Origin: an uncultured Bacteroidales bacterium
GTDB taxonomy: Bacteria; Bacteroidota; Bacteroidia; Bacteroidales; UBA932
DNA: 51,419 bases
NCBI GenBank assembly: GCA_946999645.1
Contig: CAMQDS010000012.1
Location: forward strand, 1-51,419
Direction: 5' to 3'
Under the pieces are notes generated by a model. The model did no database searches and was not told where the DNA came from. It was given only the letters and a program-made list of their open reading frames with translations. This document shows positions 7,990-17,010 of the stretch, in pieces. The position numbers and the translations under genes were made by a program. Numbering within the stretch: the stretch's first letter is position 1; each line of letters opens with the position of its first letter.

Positions 7990-9408
7990 CTATTTTATTT
8001 CAGACCTTTCGGCAGCTTCTAACAGACCTTTACGTTTAAAATTACAGGTTTTAAATAAAGGATCAATGACAATATAAGTTGTTTTGAGTTTTTCATCTAT
8101 AAAGTCATCTATAGCCTTTTGTGCAAGTTCATTTTTTGCCTTTTCTTGCAAAGTGCTGTAATCCTCATCAAAAGAAGCTATATGGGCAGGGACTATCTTG
8201 TCTACTTTTATTATCTTGTAGCAGGTTTTTCCATCAATATATCTCATATTTGGATTTTGACGTCCTTCATTATCTGTTGATTGGAAAGGTTCTGATATTT
8301 CTCCTTCTTTTAGATGTTCTATAGCCCTGTAATCATCAGGTTTAAGACGATCAATTTCAAAATAAGACGAACCAGTATTTGGGTCTGCCATCTGTCCTCC
8401 ATTTGTTCTCGTGGCAGCATCTTCAGAATAGAATTTTGCTGCAAGGGCAAATGTTATTGCTTTGGAATTGATTTCTTTTTTCAGACTGTCCAGTTTTTTA
8501 AAGGCTTTTTCCCTATCTTCTGCAGTATATCGAGGCTTCATAAGTATATGCCTTGCATTGAACATTTTACCTTTTTTTTCAAGGACTTCAATAATATGAA
8601 AGCCATCAGGGGTTTCTACAATTTGGGAAATGACGCCTGGTTTAAGAGACATCGCAGCATCAGAAAATGAAGACCATAGGAGATCTTTTGAAATCATACC
8701 AAGTTCTCCACCTTTTGAAGCAGAACCCGGATCTTCTGAATAAAGCCTTGCTAATGTTGAAAATTTTTCACCATTGATAATCCTTTCTCTTAAATCCAAT
8801 AGTTTTTCCTTGACAGCAAGACAAGCGGCTTCACGATCTGGGTATATGCAAATCTGGCTCAATCTGTATTTAATCGGAATAACAGGTAAATCTTCCTTCG
8901 GAGTTTTAGCGACATATTGCCTGACATCATAAGGTGTAAGTTCAGGTATTTTAGCTGCTATGTTTCCTTGCATTTGCTGAATAAGGCTCTGTTCTTCCAT
9001 AACAGTCTGCCATTCATTACGCAACTGCCTTAGCGATTTACCGAAGTATTTTTCTACATTCTCTTCTCCGCCTAACTGAGCCTGAACAGTGTTGATTCTA
9101 TAATTCAACTGATTGTTCACCATCTCTTGATTGACATTAAGCGAGTCAAGCCTTGCCTGCATCAGAAATAGTTTGGACTCCATTATGCTTTCTAAAATAT
9201 TGCACCTGGCGTTTTTTTCGGAATATCCGCCTGAAGCCATCATCATCCTGACTTCGCTTTCAACCTTACTTATTGTTATCGCTTCATTTCCTACGACAGC
9301 AATGGTCTTATCAATAAGACCTGACGGATAAGACTGCTGCGAAAACGCATAAAGTGGAATTACAACCAATACGGTCGATATAAAAATTTGCTTTAGTATA
9401 TTTTTCAT
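7990..9408 (-). CDS. SurA-like periplasmic peptidyl-prolyl isomerase/chaperone
   Basis: 472-residue exported protein with a signal peptide (residues 1-23, ending AFSQQ). The N-terminal part (about 30-170) matches the SurA chaperone domain, including the opening IDKTIAVVGNEAITISKVESE. Two parvulin (PpiC) domains follow at about 175-275 (SEDPGSASKGGELGMI, ETPDGFHIIEVLEKKGKMFNARHILM) and 285-410 (FYSEDAATRTNGGQM). SurA-type proteins assist outer-membrane beta-barrel folding in the periplasm. It lies 16 bases upstream of the OstA-like gene and 10 bases downstream of another SurA-like gene, so the three are probably made together. Confidence 0.9.
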   Translation of the reverse strand: MKNILKQIFISTVLVVIPLYAFSQQSYPSGLIDKTIAVVGNEAITISKVESEVRMMMASGGYSEKNARCNILESIMESKLFLMQARLDSLNVNQEMVNNQLNYRINTVQAQLGGEENVEKYFGKSLRQLRNEWQTVMEEQSLIQQMQGNIAAKIPELTPYDVRQYVAKTPKEDLPVIPIKYRLSQICIYPDREAACLAVKEKLLDLRERIINGEKFSTLARLYSEDPGSASKGGELGMISKDLLWSSFSDAAMSLKPGVISQIVETPDGFHIIEVLEKKGKMFNARHILMKPRYTAEDREKAFKKLDSLKKEINSKAITFALAAKFYSEDAATRTNGGQMADPNTGSSYFEIDRLKPDDYRAIEHLKEGEISEPFQSTDNEGRQNPNMRYIDGKTCYKIIKVDKIVPAHIASFDEDYSTLQEKAKNELAQKAIDDFIDEKLKTTYIVIDPLFKTCNFKRKGLLEAAERSEIK

Positions 9409-9418
9409 ATGAAAGTTT

Positions 9419-10279
9419 CTAATATATAACCATATTTCCTTCTTTCAGTGCCTTTTCTTTCAACTCTTGTTCCAAACCCAATAATATAGCACGCTTTCTT
9501 GTACTCAATAACATATCTTTGATGTTATCTCTATAATAATCTATCGGACCTGGTTGTCCAACATTTTTAAGATCGGTAATATAGACAAGATTGATATTAC
9601 CTTCATCATCAATCTCTTCTACATATCCATTTTTTATTTTTGCCATAAATTCTCGGACAGTCATACCTAATTCCGAAGAAATAACAGAAACAGGTATCCA
9701 TTTTTTACCGAAATTTGAGTATTTTATTATCGATAAAAATGCAGAGTTATCTCCGAGATTTATCTCATCTTCTGAAACAGATAGCATTTGTTTAAGTTTT
9801 GCAAGATTAGAAGATTTAGCAACCTTTATAAAACGGACTTTAGCTATTGGTGCATCCAACCTAAAACGATTACCGCCCTTTTCATAATACTCTTGGATTT
9901 CCTTATCTGTAACAAGGGTATCGAGATGTTGATTTATATATTTCTGCTCATACCTGTATTTGAGTAAAGACTGCCTATAATCTTCAAGTTCCTCATTTAC
10001 ATCAAGTTCAGTTTTAGAAAGTTCTTCCTTGGCAACATCCATATACAACATATTTGAGGTCCATAAATCTATATATCTATGTGCCATTATTGTACTGTCA
10101 TCCTTGGAAATTCCTTTAGGGATATATTTAACGACATCGGAAGAATATAGTTTATGCTTGCCTACTCTTGCCACTAAATCGCCTTCCCTTATAAAAGAAT
10201 TAATCATCCTGCACGACGGACACGCCGACAGGATGAATATAAATATGCTGAATCCTAATATAGTATGATGAATTTTCAA
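9419..10279 (-). CDS. SurA N-domain-like lipoprotein (periplasmic folding factor)
   Basis: 286-residue lipoprotein: hydrophobic segment 7-18 followed by the lipobox LSAC (Cys19). Residues 35-130 (GDLVARVGKHKLYSSDVVKYIP, then long charged helices) resemble the SurA/trigger-factor type chaperone domain. A recognisable parvulin active site is weak or missing. The stop codon is TAG. Its position between guaB and the SurA-like gene, with 7 and 10 base gaps, argues that the two folding factors form a pair of unequal paralogues. The chaperone role is an inference. Confidence 0.7.
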   Translation of the reverse strand: MKIHHTILGFSIFIFILSACPSCRMINSFIREGDLVARVGKHKLYSSDVVKYIPKGISKDDSTIMAHRYIDLWTSNMLYMDVAKEELSKTELDVNEELEDYRQSLLKYRYEQKYINQHLDTLVTDKEIQEYYEKGGNRFRLDAPIAKVRFIKVAKSSNLAKLKQMLSVSEDEINLGDNSAFLSIIKYSNFGKKWIPVSVISSELGMTVREFMAKIKNGYVEEIDDEGNINLVYITDLKNVGQPGPIDYYRDNIKDMLLSTRKRAILLGLEQELKEKALKEGNMVIY

Positions 10280-10286
10280 TTTTGCT

Positions 10287-11762
10287 CTATCTGGAATAAT
10301 TAGGTGATTCTTTTGTTATTGTCACATCGTGCGGATGACTTTCAAGATAACCGGCATTTGTAATCCTTACAAATTTTGCCTCTCTCAAATGCTCTATGTC
10401 TTTTGCTCCTACATAGCCCATACCTGCACGCAGACCGCCGACAAGTTGGTATACCACTTCTGAAACAGTACCCTTATATGGCACTTGGGCAACAATACCT
10501 TCTGGTACGAGTTTTTTGACATCTTCCTCCATGTCTTGGAAATAACGATCTTTTGAGCCGTGTTCCATAGCCTCAAGAGAACCCATTCCCCTATACGCCT
10601 TAAATTTACGTCCGCTAAGTATGATTGTTTCGCCTGGAGACTCCTCTGTTCCTGCAAAAAGTGAACCTGCCATTATTGTACTTGCACCTGCAGCAATAGC
10701 TTTAACTATATCTCCGGAATATCGGATACCTCCATCTGCTATAACAGGCACTCCGGTATCTTTAAGAGCCATAGAGGCAAGCATGACAGCTGTAAGTTGT
10801 GGCATTCCCACGCCTGCTATTATACGGGTAGTGCATATAGAACCAGGTCCTATGCCTACTTTGACAGCGTCTACCCCAGCGTCCGCCAATGCTTTAGCAC
10901 CCTCTGCAGTGGCAACATTTCCAGCGACTATCTGAACTTCGTCTTTACGGAAAGCATCACAAGCCTTTCGTATTACATCAAGAACTCCCTGAGAATGACC
11001 GTGTGCAGTATCAATAACTACGGCATCTGCTCCAGCAGCCACCAGCATTTCTATTCTTTCTATGGTATCAGACTTTACTCCCACGGCAGCAGCGACAAGA
11101 AGACGTCCCATAGTATCTTTTGAAGCAATAGGATTGTCTTTTATCTTCATCAAATCTTTGTAGGTAATAAGGCCTGCAAGCGTTCCGTCTTGATTGAGTA
11201 CAGGAAGTTTTTCCACCTTGCTGTGCATCAATATTTCAGTTGCGTCTACCAAACTTATGCCTTTAGGAGCAGTAACAAGATTTTCGGAAGTCATCACCTC
11301 CGAAATCTTGAGTTTCATATCCGTACGAAACCTTAAATCCCTATTTGTAACTATACCTACAAGTTTGTTTGAGACATCAGTCACAGGTATACCACCGATA
11401 TGATGTTTTTTCATCATAGCAAGTGCGTCACCCACCGTGTCATCTGGCCTGATTGTAACAGGATCGTATATCATACCATTTTCTGCCCTCTTTACCCTTC
11501 TTACCTGCTCGCACTGAATTTCAATCGGCATGTTTTTGTGGATTACTCCTATTCCTCCAGCACGTGCCATTGCAATGGCGAGTTCAGCCTCAGTTACAGT
11601 GTCCATAGCCGAAGATACTATAGGAGTTTTAAGGGATATTTCTCTTGTGAATTTTGTAGCAACACTCACTTCACGAGGAAGAACCTCCGAATGTGCAGGA
11701 ATTAACAAAACGTCATCAAAGGTTAAACCTTCAGAAATTTCTGGTATTATATACTTCTGCAT
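10287..11762 (-). CDS. guaB: Inosine-5'-monophosphate dehydrogenase
   Basis: 491-residue enzyme converting IMP to XMP with NAD+, the committed step of GMP synthesis. The TIM barrel begins with EGLTFDDVLLIP (residues 10-21). Two CBS domains are inserted at about 95-205. The catalytic Cys is in GPGSICTTRIIAG (about 300), the IMP phosphate loop is in ADGGIRYSGDIVKA, and the flap Arg-Tyr motif is in GSKDRYFQ. Length and all motifs are normal. The stop codon is TAG. It is second in an operon of five, 10 bases after a small gene of unknown function. Confidence 0.97.
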   Translation of the reverse strand: MQKYIIPEISEGLTFDDVLLIPAHSEVLPREVSVATKFTREISLKTPIVSSAMDTVTEAELAIAMARAGGIGVIHKNMPIEIQCEQVRRVKRAENGMIYDPVTIRPDDTVGDALAMMKKHHIGGIPVTDVSNKLVGIVTNRDLRFRTDMKLKISEVMTSENLVTAPKGISLVDATEILMHSKVEKLPVLNQDGTLAGLITYKDLMKIKDNPIASKDTMGRLLVAAAVGVKSDTIERIEMLVAAGADAVVIDTAHGHSQGVLDVIRKACDAFRKDEVQIVAGNVATAEGAKALADAGVDAVKVGIGPGSICTTRIIAGVGMPQLTAVMLASMALKDTGVPVIADGGIRYSGDIVKAIAAGASTIMAGSLFAGTEESPGETIILSGRKFKAYRGMGSLEAMEHGSKDRYFQDMEEDVKKLVPEGIVAQVPYKGTVSEVVYQLVGGLRAGMGYVGAKDIEHLREAKFVRITNAGYLESHPHDVTITKESPNYSR

Positions 11763-11772
11763 TTTAGTAAGT

Positions 11773-12057
11773 TTATTGTTGCTTGTTTTCCGATACTATT
11801 GAACTGAGCCTTACATATAAAGCATCAAGTTTTTCAAACATTTCTTTGCGGAGTCCGGCAAAATAAACTCTTTTATTTCCTTCTACCTTAACATTTGCCT
11901 TGTCCTTCATATCATTATAAAGGTCTACGGCTTCTTCTATTATAACGGCAACTTTGTCAGAATCCTGTTTAGGATTTAATGTAAGAAATAGGGCAGAATC
12001 ATCTACAAAGTCCCCTACAAAATATTCAACATCTTTTTTGAAATCTCTTAGATTCAT
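11773..12057 (-). CDS. Small hypothetical protein preceding guaB
   Basis: 94-residue cytoplasmic protein with no signal peptide or membrane segment. It is mostly helical and charged, with the pattern NLRDFKKDVEYFVGDFVDD at the start. I believe similar short proteins occur in many Bacteroidota genomes but know no function. It begins the guaB operon (10-base gap), about 20 bases after a -7 box. Coding status is supported by that spacing, by normal composition and by the absence of a better overlapping frame. Confidence 0.75.
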   Translation of the reverse strand: MNLRDFKKDVEYFVGDFVDDSALFLTLNPKQDSDKVAVIIEEAVDLYNDMKDKANVKVEGNKRVYFAGLRKEMFEKLDALYVRLSSIVSENKQQ

Positions 12058-12082
12058 AACTGTTTATTTTAAGTGTATTGTG

Positions 12083-12090
12083 CAAATATA
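12083..12090 (-). promoter_or_regulatory. -7 box for the guaB operon
   Basis: TATATTTG on the minus strand fits TAnnTTTG and lies 26 bases before the first start codon of the operon. The -33 element is not consensus and would fall inside the 3' end of the upstream NlpC/P60 gene. Confidence 0.5.
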
Positions 12091-12101
12091 GTTATTTTTT
12101 G

Positions 12102-13100
12102 TCATTGTTTTACCTGCTTTTCCTGGGGAAAATAGAAAGGATTATCAAGGATATTTCTAATTTCAGATTTATTTGAAGCGCCTATGTAGCGTCTTACTTT
12201 TATAGGAACTCTATTGTAGTAATCAGGCGATAGTGCAGATAAAGAATTGATCCGCACTATTTGTGACGAATGTATGAATTTACCTCCACCTATATACATA
12301 CCTACATGTGTCACTTTTTCAGGATTATTTGCGGAAGCAGGAATACCGAAGAACAACAAATCTGCAGGCTTAAGTCTATTAATATTAAATTTACCGTCCT
12401 CTGTGAAAGCATCTACGGCATCTCCGCAAAGGGATTGAGGACCGGAATCACGAGGGAGCAAAATCCCGTTCATAAACCACACTTGTTTTATAAATCCGCT
12501 ACAATCAAAGCCTTTCACTGAAGCTCCGCCCCACATATATGGGATCCCAACATACCTCATTGCAGTTGTCACAATATTTTGCATAGTTGGAGAAAGGCTT
12601 TCTGCCCAAGATTTAAACCTGTGCAAATCCTTTTGTTTTACATATCCTTCACGCCCTGAAGGCAAAATTACTCCATAAAATCCGCCAAGAACAACGGATT
12701 TTCCATTCTTTTTCCAAACTCTCAAAATATCACCCGACACTAAATCGGATATTGGTATTGAAGCCGATGAAGGAGAAGAATATACAGTTGAATACATTGA
12801 GGTGCATATATATTTATCTTGCATTATATAGTCCTTCAATTCATTTTCATCCATACTAATAATCCCCATTTCATTTACCCAGCCTATATATGGCTCCATA
12901 GTTTTTATTTTAAGCCAATACTCTTTTTTGTCCAATATCTCCACTACTGTTCCCATAAGTGCTTGATTACCAAGTTCAGCAGTATATTTTGGCTTTTCTC
13001 TGATAAAATTAACCGAAAACTCTACTACTCCCATTTGCCTTGCAAATAAGAAAGAACAACAAAGACAGGTAATAATTAAGACTATTATCTTTTTATACAT
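12102..13100 (-). CDS. Secreted NlpC/P60 peptidoglycan endopeptidase with SH3-like domains
   Basis: 332-residue exported cell-wall hydrolase. It has a signal peptide (1-20, CSFLFARQ), SH3-like wall-binding segments at about 25-85 and 95-160, and a C-terminal NlpC/P60 domain (about 170-300). The catalytic triad is visible: Cys200 in FDCSGF, His265 in THVGMYIG and His277 in FIHSS. These enzymes typically cut the gamma-D-Glu to diamino acid bond of stem peptides. It appears monocistronic, with a candidate -7 box (TAATTTTG) at 13115-13122 on the same strand. Confidence 0.92.
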   Translation of the reverse strand: MYKKIIVLIITCLCCSFLFARQMGVVEFSVNFIREKPKYTAELGNQALMGTVVEILDKKEYWLKIKTMEPYIGWVNEMGIISMDENELKDYIMQDKYICTSMYSTVYSSPSSASIPISDLVSGDILRVWKKNGKSVVLGGFYGVILPSGREGYVKQKDLHRFKSWAESLSPTMQNIVTTAMRYVGIPYMWGGASVKGFDCSGFIKQVWFMNGILLPRDSGPQSLCGDAVDAFTEDGKFNINRLKPADLLFFGIPASANNPEKVTHVGMYIGGGKFIHSSQIVRINSLSALSPDYYNRVPIKVRRYIGASNKSEIRNILDNPFYFPQEKQVKQ

Positions 13101-13114
13101 TATTTCATTTTTTA

Positions 13115-13122
13115 CAAAATTA
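13115..13122 (-). promoter_or_regulatory. Possible -7 box for the NlpC/P60 gene
   Basis: TAATTTTG on the minus strand fits TAnnTTTG, 15 bases upstream of the start codon. No -33 TTTG at the expected spacing. Confidence 0.4.
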
Positions 13123-13144
13123 TGAATTTTACATATACAATAGT

Positions 13145-13152
13145 TATTTTTG
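13145..13152 (+). promoter_or_regulatory. -7 box of the YhcC-like gene
   Basis: TATTTTTG on the plus strand ends only 8 bases before ATG 13160, which would give a transcript that starts at or within a few bases of the start codon. No -33 TTTG is seen. Confidence 0.4.
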
Positions 13153-13159
13153 CAGATAT

Positions 13160-14152
13160 ATGGAGGATGATTTCAAATTTCCTGACGGGAAAAGATATAA
13201 TACTTTTGCGGGATATTACAAGAAAATGTATGGCGAGAGAATACAAAAACTCGTCATAGATGCTGGGTTTACATGTCCTAACAGGGACGGCACTCTCGGA
13301 AGAGGCGGTTGTACATATTGCGACAATGCGGCTTTTCATCCTGGATATAGTACTCCTGAAAAAGAGATACTTACACAAATACAGGAGGGAATAGAATTTA
13401 ACCGTATAAGATACCCGAGGGCTAAGTGCTATATTGCTTATTTTCAATCATTTTCAAACACATATGCTCCATTGGACAAGTTGAGAAGCTTGTATGAAAC
13501 TGCATTGTCCGATGAAAATGTTGTAGGTATAACGATTGGCACAAGACCTGACTGCATAGATAGAGAAAAGTTAAATTACCTTTCGGAGCTAAAAACAGGA
13601 AAAATTCTTTCTGGTTGGAAGCATGGAGAATTTGACATGCCGTTAGTTACTATTGAGTATGGTATAGAGTCTTGTTACGATAGGACTTTGAGGCGCATTA
13701 ACAGAGGACATGATTTTGCTTGTGCAGAAAAGGCTGTGAGAATGTCAAAGGAGTTTGGTATAGATACAGGAGCCCATTTTATACTCGGATTGCCTGGAGA
13801 GGACAGAAAAATGCTTGTAGAACAATGTAGCGCAATTAATTCTCTTCCACTCAAAAGCATCAAGTTTCACCAGTTGCAGTTTGTCAAAGGTACTGTAATG
13901 GAAAAAGAGCAGGAAAGACATCCAGAAGATTTTCTCCGGCTGTCACTTCCTGACTATCTTGACCTTATAATAGATATTTTAGAACGTCTTAGACCAGATT
14001 TATACATAGAACGAGTTGCAGGTGAAGTACCGCCTCGTTTTGTCAAGCAAACAGACTGGGGACTTATCCGCAATTTCGATATTCTGCATAAATTGGACGA
14101 ACGTCTTGAAGAAAGAAACACCTTTCAAGGACGCCTTTACTGCAAATGCTGA
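13160..14152 (+). CDS. Radical SAM protein of the YhcC/TIGR01212 family
   Basis: 330-residue radical SAM protein. The cluster motif is C39-x11-C51-x2-C54 (TCPNRDGTLGRGGCTYC), the wide-spaced type also found in Elp3-like proteins, followed by a GG-type SAM-binding region and ETGAHF-like segment TGAHFILGLPGED (about 207-219). The family is conserved but, to my knowledge, its substrate is not firmly established; RNA modification has been suggested because of the Elp3 likeness. It is convergent with galE and their 3' ends overlap by 16 bases. The likely transcript has almost no 5' leader. Confidence 0.88.
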   Translation: MEDDFKFPDGKRYNTFAGYYKKMYGERIQKLVIDAGFTCPNRDGTLGRGGCTYCDNAAFHPGYSTPEKEILTQIQEGIEFNRIRYPRAKCYIAYFQSFSNTYAPLDKLRSLYETALSDENVVGITIGTRPDCIDREKLNYLSELKTGKILSGWKHGEFDMPLVTIEYGIESCYDRTLRRINRGHDFACAEKAVRMSKEFGIDTGAHFILGLPGEDRKMLVEQCSAINSLPLKSIKFHQLQFVKGTVMEKEQERHPEDFLRLSLPDYLDLIIDILERLRPDLYIERVAGEVPPRFVKQTDWGLIRNFDILHKLDERLEERNTFQGRLYCKC

Positions 14153-15195
14153 AGGTGCTTTTCCCAAGCCCACGCAGCAGACAGTGTTTCTTCGATTGTT
14201 CGTTCCGCTTTCCAACCAAGTTTTTCGTTTGCCAAAGTAGGATCTGCCCATATCGCCATAATATCACCTGAACGCCTTGGAGCAAATTTGTAATTGAGCT
14301 TGAGTCCGTTCACCTTTTCAAAAGCCTTTACTAATTCCAATACGGATAGGGGTCTCCCTGTTCCAACATTGAAAATTTCATAATCTTTTTCCATTTTTCC
14401 GTCCAACATTCTGCGTACAGCATATACATGGGCTTTTGCAAGATCAACTATATCAATATAATCCCTCTGACAAGTACCATCAGGTGTAGCATAGTCATTA
14501 CCAAAGATATTAAGGCACTCGCGTATTCCTGCAGCAGTTTGGGTAATGAAAGGTACAAGATTATTAGGAACTCCACGAGGTAATTCGCCTATCAATGCAG
14601 AAGGATGAGCACCTATTGGATTGAAATATCTCAAAGCGATGCCCTTAATCGCTCCATTTGGTCCACTGGTATTCTCATAACGAGCATATGCAGCGACAGC
14701 ATCTCTCAATATATCTTCGCATATTTGTTTTGTATTTCCATAGGCAGATGTAGCGCTCTGACGCGGAGAACTCTCTGTAACAGGCAATTTGTCAGGTTCA
14801 CCATAGACTGTGGCTGATGAAGAAAAAAGTACATTGCAGCCTCCGTGAGATTTTGCAGCTTCAAGTACATTTATAAAACTTTCAAGATTATTGCTGTAAT
14901 ATTTAAGTGGTTCTTCCACAGACTCCCCTACTGCTTTAAAAGCAGCAAAATGTATTACCGCGTCTATTTTGTAATCTGTAAAAAGTTTATTTGTAGCAGA
15001 CTTATCACAAAAATCCATTTTTACGAAAGGAATATCATTTCGTCCTGTAATTTTCTTAACTCCTTCAAAACAGGTCATATCGCAATTAGAAAGGTTATCT
15101 GCAACAACTACATCATAACCAGCCGCTATAAGTTCAACAGTCACATGACTTCCTATAAATCCTGCACCACCAGAAACAAGCACACGTTTTTTCAT
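14137..15195 (-). CDS. galE: UDP-glucose 4-epimerase
   Basis: 352-residue extended SDR enzyme interconverting UDP-glucose and UDP-galactose with bound NAD+. It has the NAD-binding GGAGFIG (residues 9-15), the SSSATVYG active-site strand (126-132), the Tyr152/Lys156 pair in AYGNTK, and the late RYFNPIGAHPS signature. The length is normal. It may feed surface polysaccharide synthesis or galactose use. Its 3' end overlaps the convergent radical SAM gene by 16 bases. Confidence 0.95.
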   Translation of the reverse strand: MKKRVLVSGGAGFIGSHVTVELIAAGYDVVVADNLSNCDMTCFEGVKKITGRNDIPFVKMDFCDKSATNKLFTDYKIDAVIHFAAFKAVGESVEEPLKYYSNNLESFINVLEAAKSHGGCNVLFSSSATVYGEPDKLPVTESSPRQSATSAYGNTKQICEDILRDAVAAYARYENTSGPNGAIKGIALRYFNPIGAHPSALIGELPRGVPNNLVPFITQTAAGIRECLNIFGNDYATPDGTCQRDYIDIVDLAKAHVYAVRRMLDGKMEKDYEIFNVGTGRPLSVLELVKAFEKVNGLKLNYKFAPRRSGDIMAIWADPTLANEKLGWKAERTIEETLSAAWAWEKHLQHLQ

Positions 15196-15254
15196 AATAT
15201 ATTATTTTAAATAAGTATTCTGATTATCTCAGAATACCGTTTTTCCTTTTGGAA

Positions 15255-15262
15255 CAAATATA
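15255..15262 (-). promoter_or_regulatory. -7 box of the galE promoter
   Basis: TATATTTG on the minus strand fits TAnnTTTG and lies 60 bases upstream of the galE start. No consensus -33 element is present. Confidence 0.45.
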
Positions 15263-15369
15263 CAAACTTGTAAGGAAAAAATGACAAAATCAGGGCAAAC
15301 ACTGGAAATTATCACCTTGTCCAAAAACATCTCCTAAATCCAAAAGACACAAATTATATCAAAAAAATA

Positions 15370-15377
15370 TATATTTG
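15370..15377 (+). promoter_or_regulatory. -7 box of the sialidase promoter; decides the start codon
   Basis: TATATTTG on the plus strand fits TAnnTTTG. A longer reading of the sialidase frame would begin with the TTG that forms the last bases of this box, which is impossible if the box is the promoter. The first usable ATG is 15399, about 16-20 bases after the expected transcript start. Confidence 0.5.
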
Positions 15378-15398
15378 TCGACTGTAATAGTAGTAATT

Positions 15399-17006
15399 AT
15401 GATACTTAATATCTTTTTAAATCTTATTCTTTCGGCAGTTGCAGTAAATATATTTCAGCCCAACTTACCTATATTGGTTGACGGTAAAGAGAATATAGTC
15501 ACTGAGATATGTGTAGAATCACCAGATACAAACGACACTTTGGATGAAGCAGTATTTGAATTTCAATCCGAAATGAATCAATCTGCTTTTAATAAGATAG
15601 AATTTTTTTACTCTGGAGGAATGTCTGTTATTCCATCTCGGACAGATTCTTGGGCTATAAATGATGCTGTAAATAGGATTTCAGGAAGCCAGAAAATATT
15701 CAGAAATCCAAATTATGTAAAAAAGATATGCAGCGGAGATTACATCTGTGGGGAAAAAATAATATACCCACACTTTCCACTCAAAAAAGGGAAAAATTAT
15801 TTTTTCCTGAGTGTATCATTAAAGAAAAGACACATAAAAGATATTTCTTCGGTATTTTCAGTAAAAGTAAATAAAATAGTAGTAAGCGGTGATAGCCAGA
15901 AACTTACAGGAGATTTAACCAAGTCAATAAAAAGACAGGGTAATCCGATTCGCCAGCATAACGATAACGGTGTTTATGCCTATCGTATTCCCGGACTTAT
16001 TACTACTAATCTCGGAACACTTATAGGCATATACGATGTTAGATATACGACCTCGCTTGATTTGCAAGAGAACATAGACATAGGTATGAGCAGAAGTACA
16101 GATGGTGGGCTAAACTGGGAGAAGATGAAGATTATCATGGATATGGGTGAATGGGGTGGACTACCTGAGGCTCAAAATGGTATCGGTGATGCATCAATAC
16201 TAGTGGATGAGAATACTGGAGATATTTTTGTGGTTGCAGTCTGGACTCACGGTTTGGGAAACGGAAGGGCATGGGGAAGAGTGGGGACAGGAATAAAGCC
16301 TGAAGAAACTGCTCAAATAATGCTTGTAAGCAGCCGCGACGATGGCAGGACTTGGTCTAAACCTGTAAATATCACACCTATGGTAAAAGATCCTAAGTGG
16401 AGTTTTACCTTGCAAGGTCCAGGACGTGGTATAACTATGAAAAACGGGACACTCGTATTTCCTATGCAATTTATAGGTCCTGATAATATTCCTTGTGCAG
16501 CTATAATGTATAGCACAGATCATGGCAATACGTGGAAACACAGTAAGCCTGCACGCAGCAACACGACGGAGTCTCAAGTAGTCGAATTGGAAGACGGAGT
16601 GCTTATGCTCAATATGAGAGATAATCGTCATACAGGACGGGCAGTGTATACAACTGACGATATGGGTAGGACATGGAAAAAACATCCAACATCAGGCACA
16701 CTCATAGAACCCGTATGTATGGCAAGTATTATAAAAGTGCCAGCAGATAAAAATGTATACGGCAAAGATTTACTCATATTTTCCAATCCTGCCGACCGTA
16801 AGAGTCGCAAGAATATGACAATAAAAATAAGTACTGATAACGGAATGACATGGAAGAGTGAAAACAGTCTTCTACTTGATAGTGAATGTGGTTGGGGCTA
16901 TTCCTGTCTTACGATGATTGACAGTGAGACAATAGGTATACTTTATGAAAGCAGTACTGCACAAATGCTGTTTCAGGCTGTAAAACTAAAGGACATACTC
17001 AAATAA
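15399..17006 (+). CDS. Secreted exo-alpha-sialidase (GH33-type BNR neuraminidase)
   Basis: About 535 residues when started at ATG 15399; the opening MILNIFLNLILSAVAV looks like a signal peptide. Residues about 20-165 resemble the N-terminal domain often found before BNR neuraminidases. The catalytic six-bladed propeller follows, with the Arg motif YRIPGL, the acid/base Asp in IGIYDVRY, and at least four Asp boxes (STDGGLNW, SRDDGRTW, STDHGNTW, STDNGMTW). A second active-site Arg lies in NMRDNRHTGR, and the Glu-Tyr nucleophile pair in SECGWGYSCL. It should release terminal sialic acid from host glycans in the periplasm or at the surface. It stands alone between galE and dacB and convergent with the latter. 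Confidence 0.92.
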   Translation: MILNIFLNLILSAVAVNIFQPNLPILVDGKENIVTEICVESPDTNDTLDEAVFEFQSEMNQSAFNKIEFFYSGGMSVIPSRTDSWAINDAVNRISGSQKIFRNPNYVKKICSGDYICGEKIIYPHFPLKKGKNYFFLSVSLKKRHIKDISSVFSVKVNKIVVSGDSQKLTGDLTKSIKRQGNPIRQHNDNGVYAYRIPGLITTNLGTLIGIYDVRYTTSLDLQENIDIGMSRSTDGGLNWEKMKIIMDMGEWGGLPEAQNGIGDASILVDENTGDIFVVAVWTHGLGNGRAWGRVGTGIKPEETAQIMLVSSRDDGRTWSKPVNITPMVKDPKWSFTLQGPGRGITMKNGTLVFPMQFIGPDNIPCAAIMYSTDHGNTWKHSKPARSNTTESQVVELEDGVLMLNMRDNRHTGRAVYTTDDMGRTWKKHPTSGTLIEPVCMASIIKVPADKNVYGKDLLIFSNPADRKSRKNMTIKISTDNGMTWKSENSLLLDSECGWGYSCLTMIDSETIGILYESSTAQMLFQAVKLKDILK

Positions 17007-17010
17007 AATT

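Noticed and set aside
14016..14285. Several open frames around the radical SAM and galE junction, and many antisense frames within large genes.
   Set aside because: They lie opposite or out of frame with well-supported genes, have no family features and no promoter or start context. They are shadows.
15375..15398. TTG start of the sialidase at 15375, of the sigma factor at 35537 and of the GH18-like protein at 41342.
   Set aside because: Each TTG adds only a few residues ahead of a proper ATG, and the first two fall inside -7 boxes. The ATG starts give better signal peptides or family N-termini.
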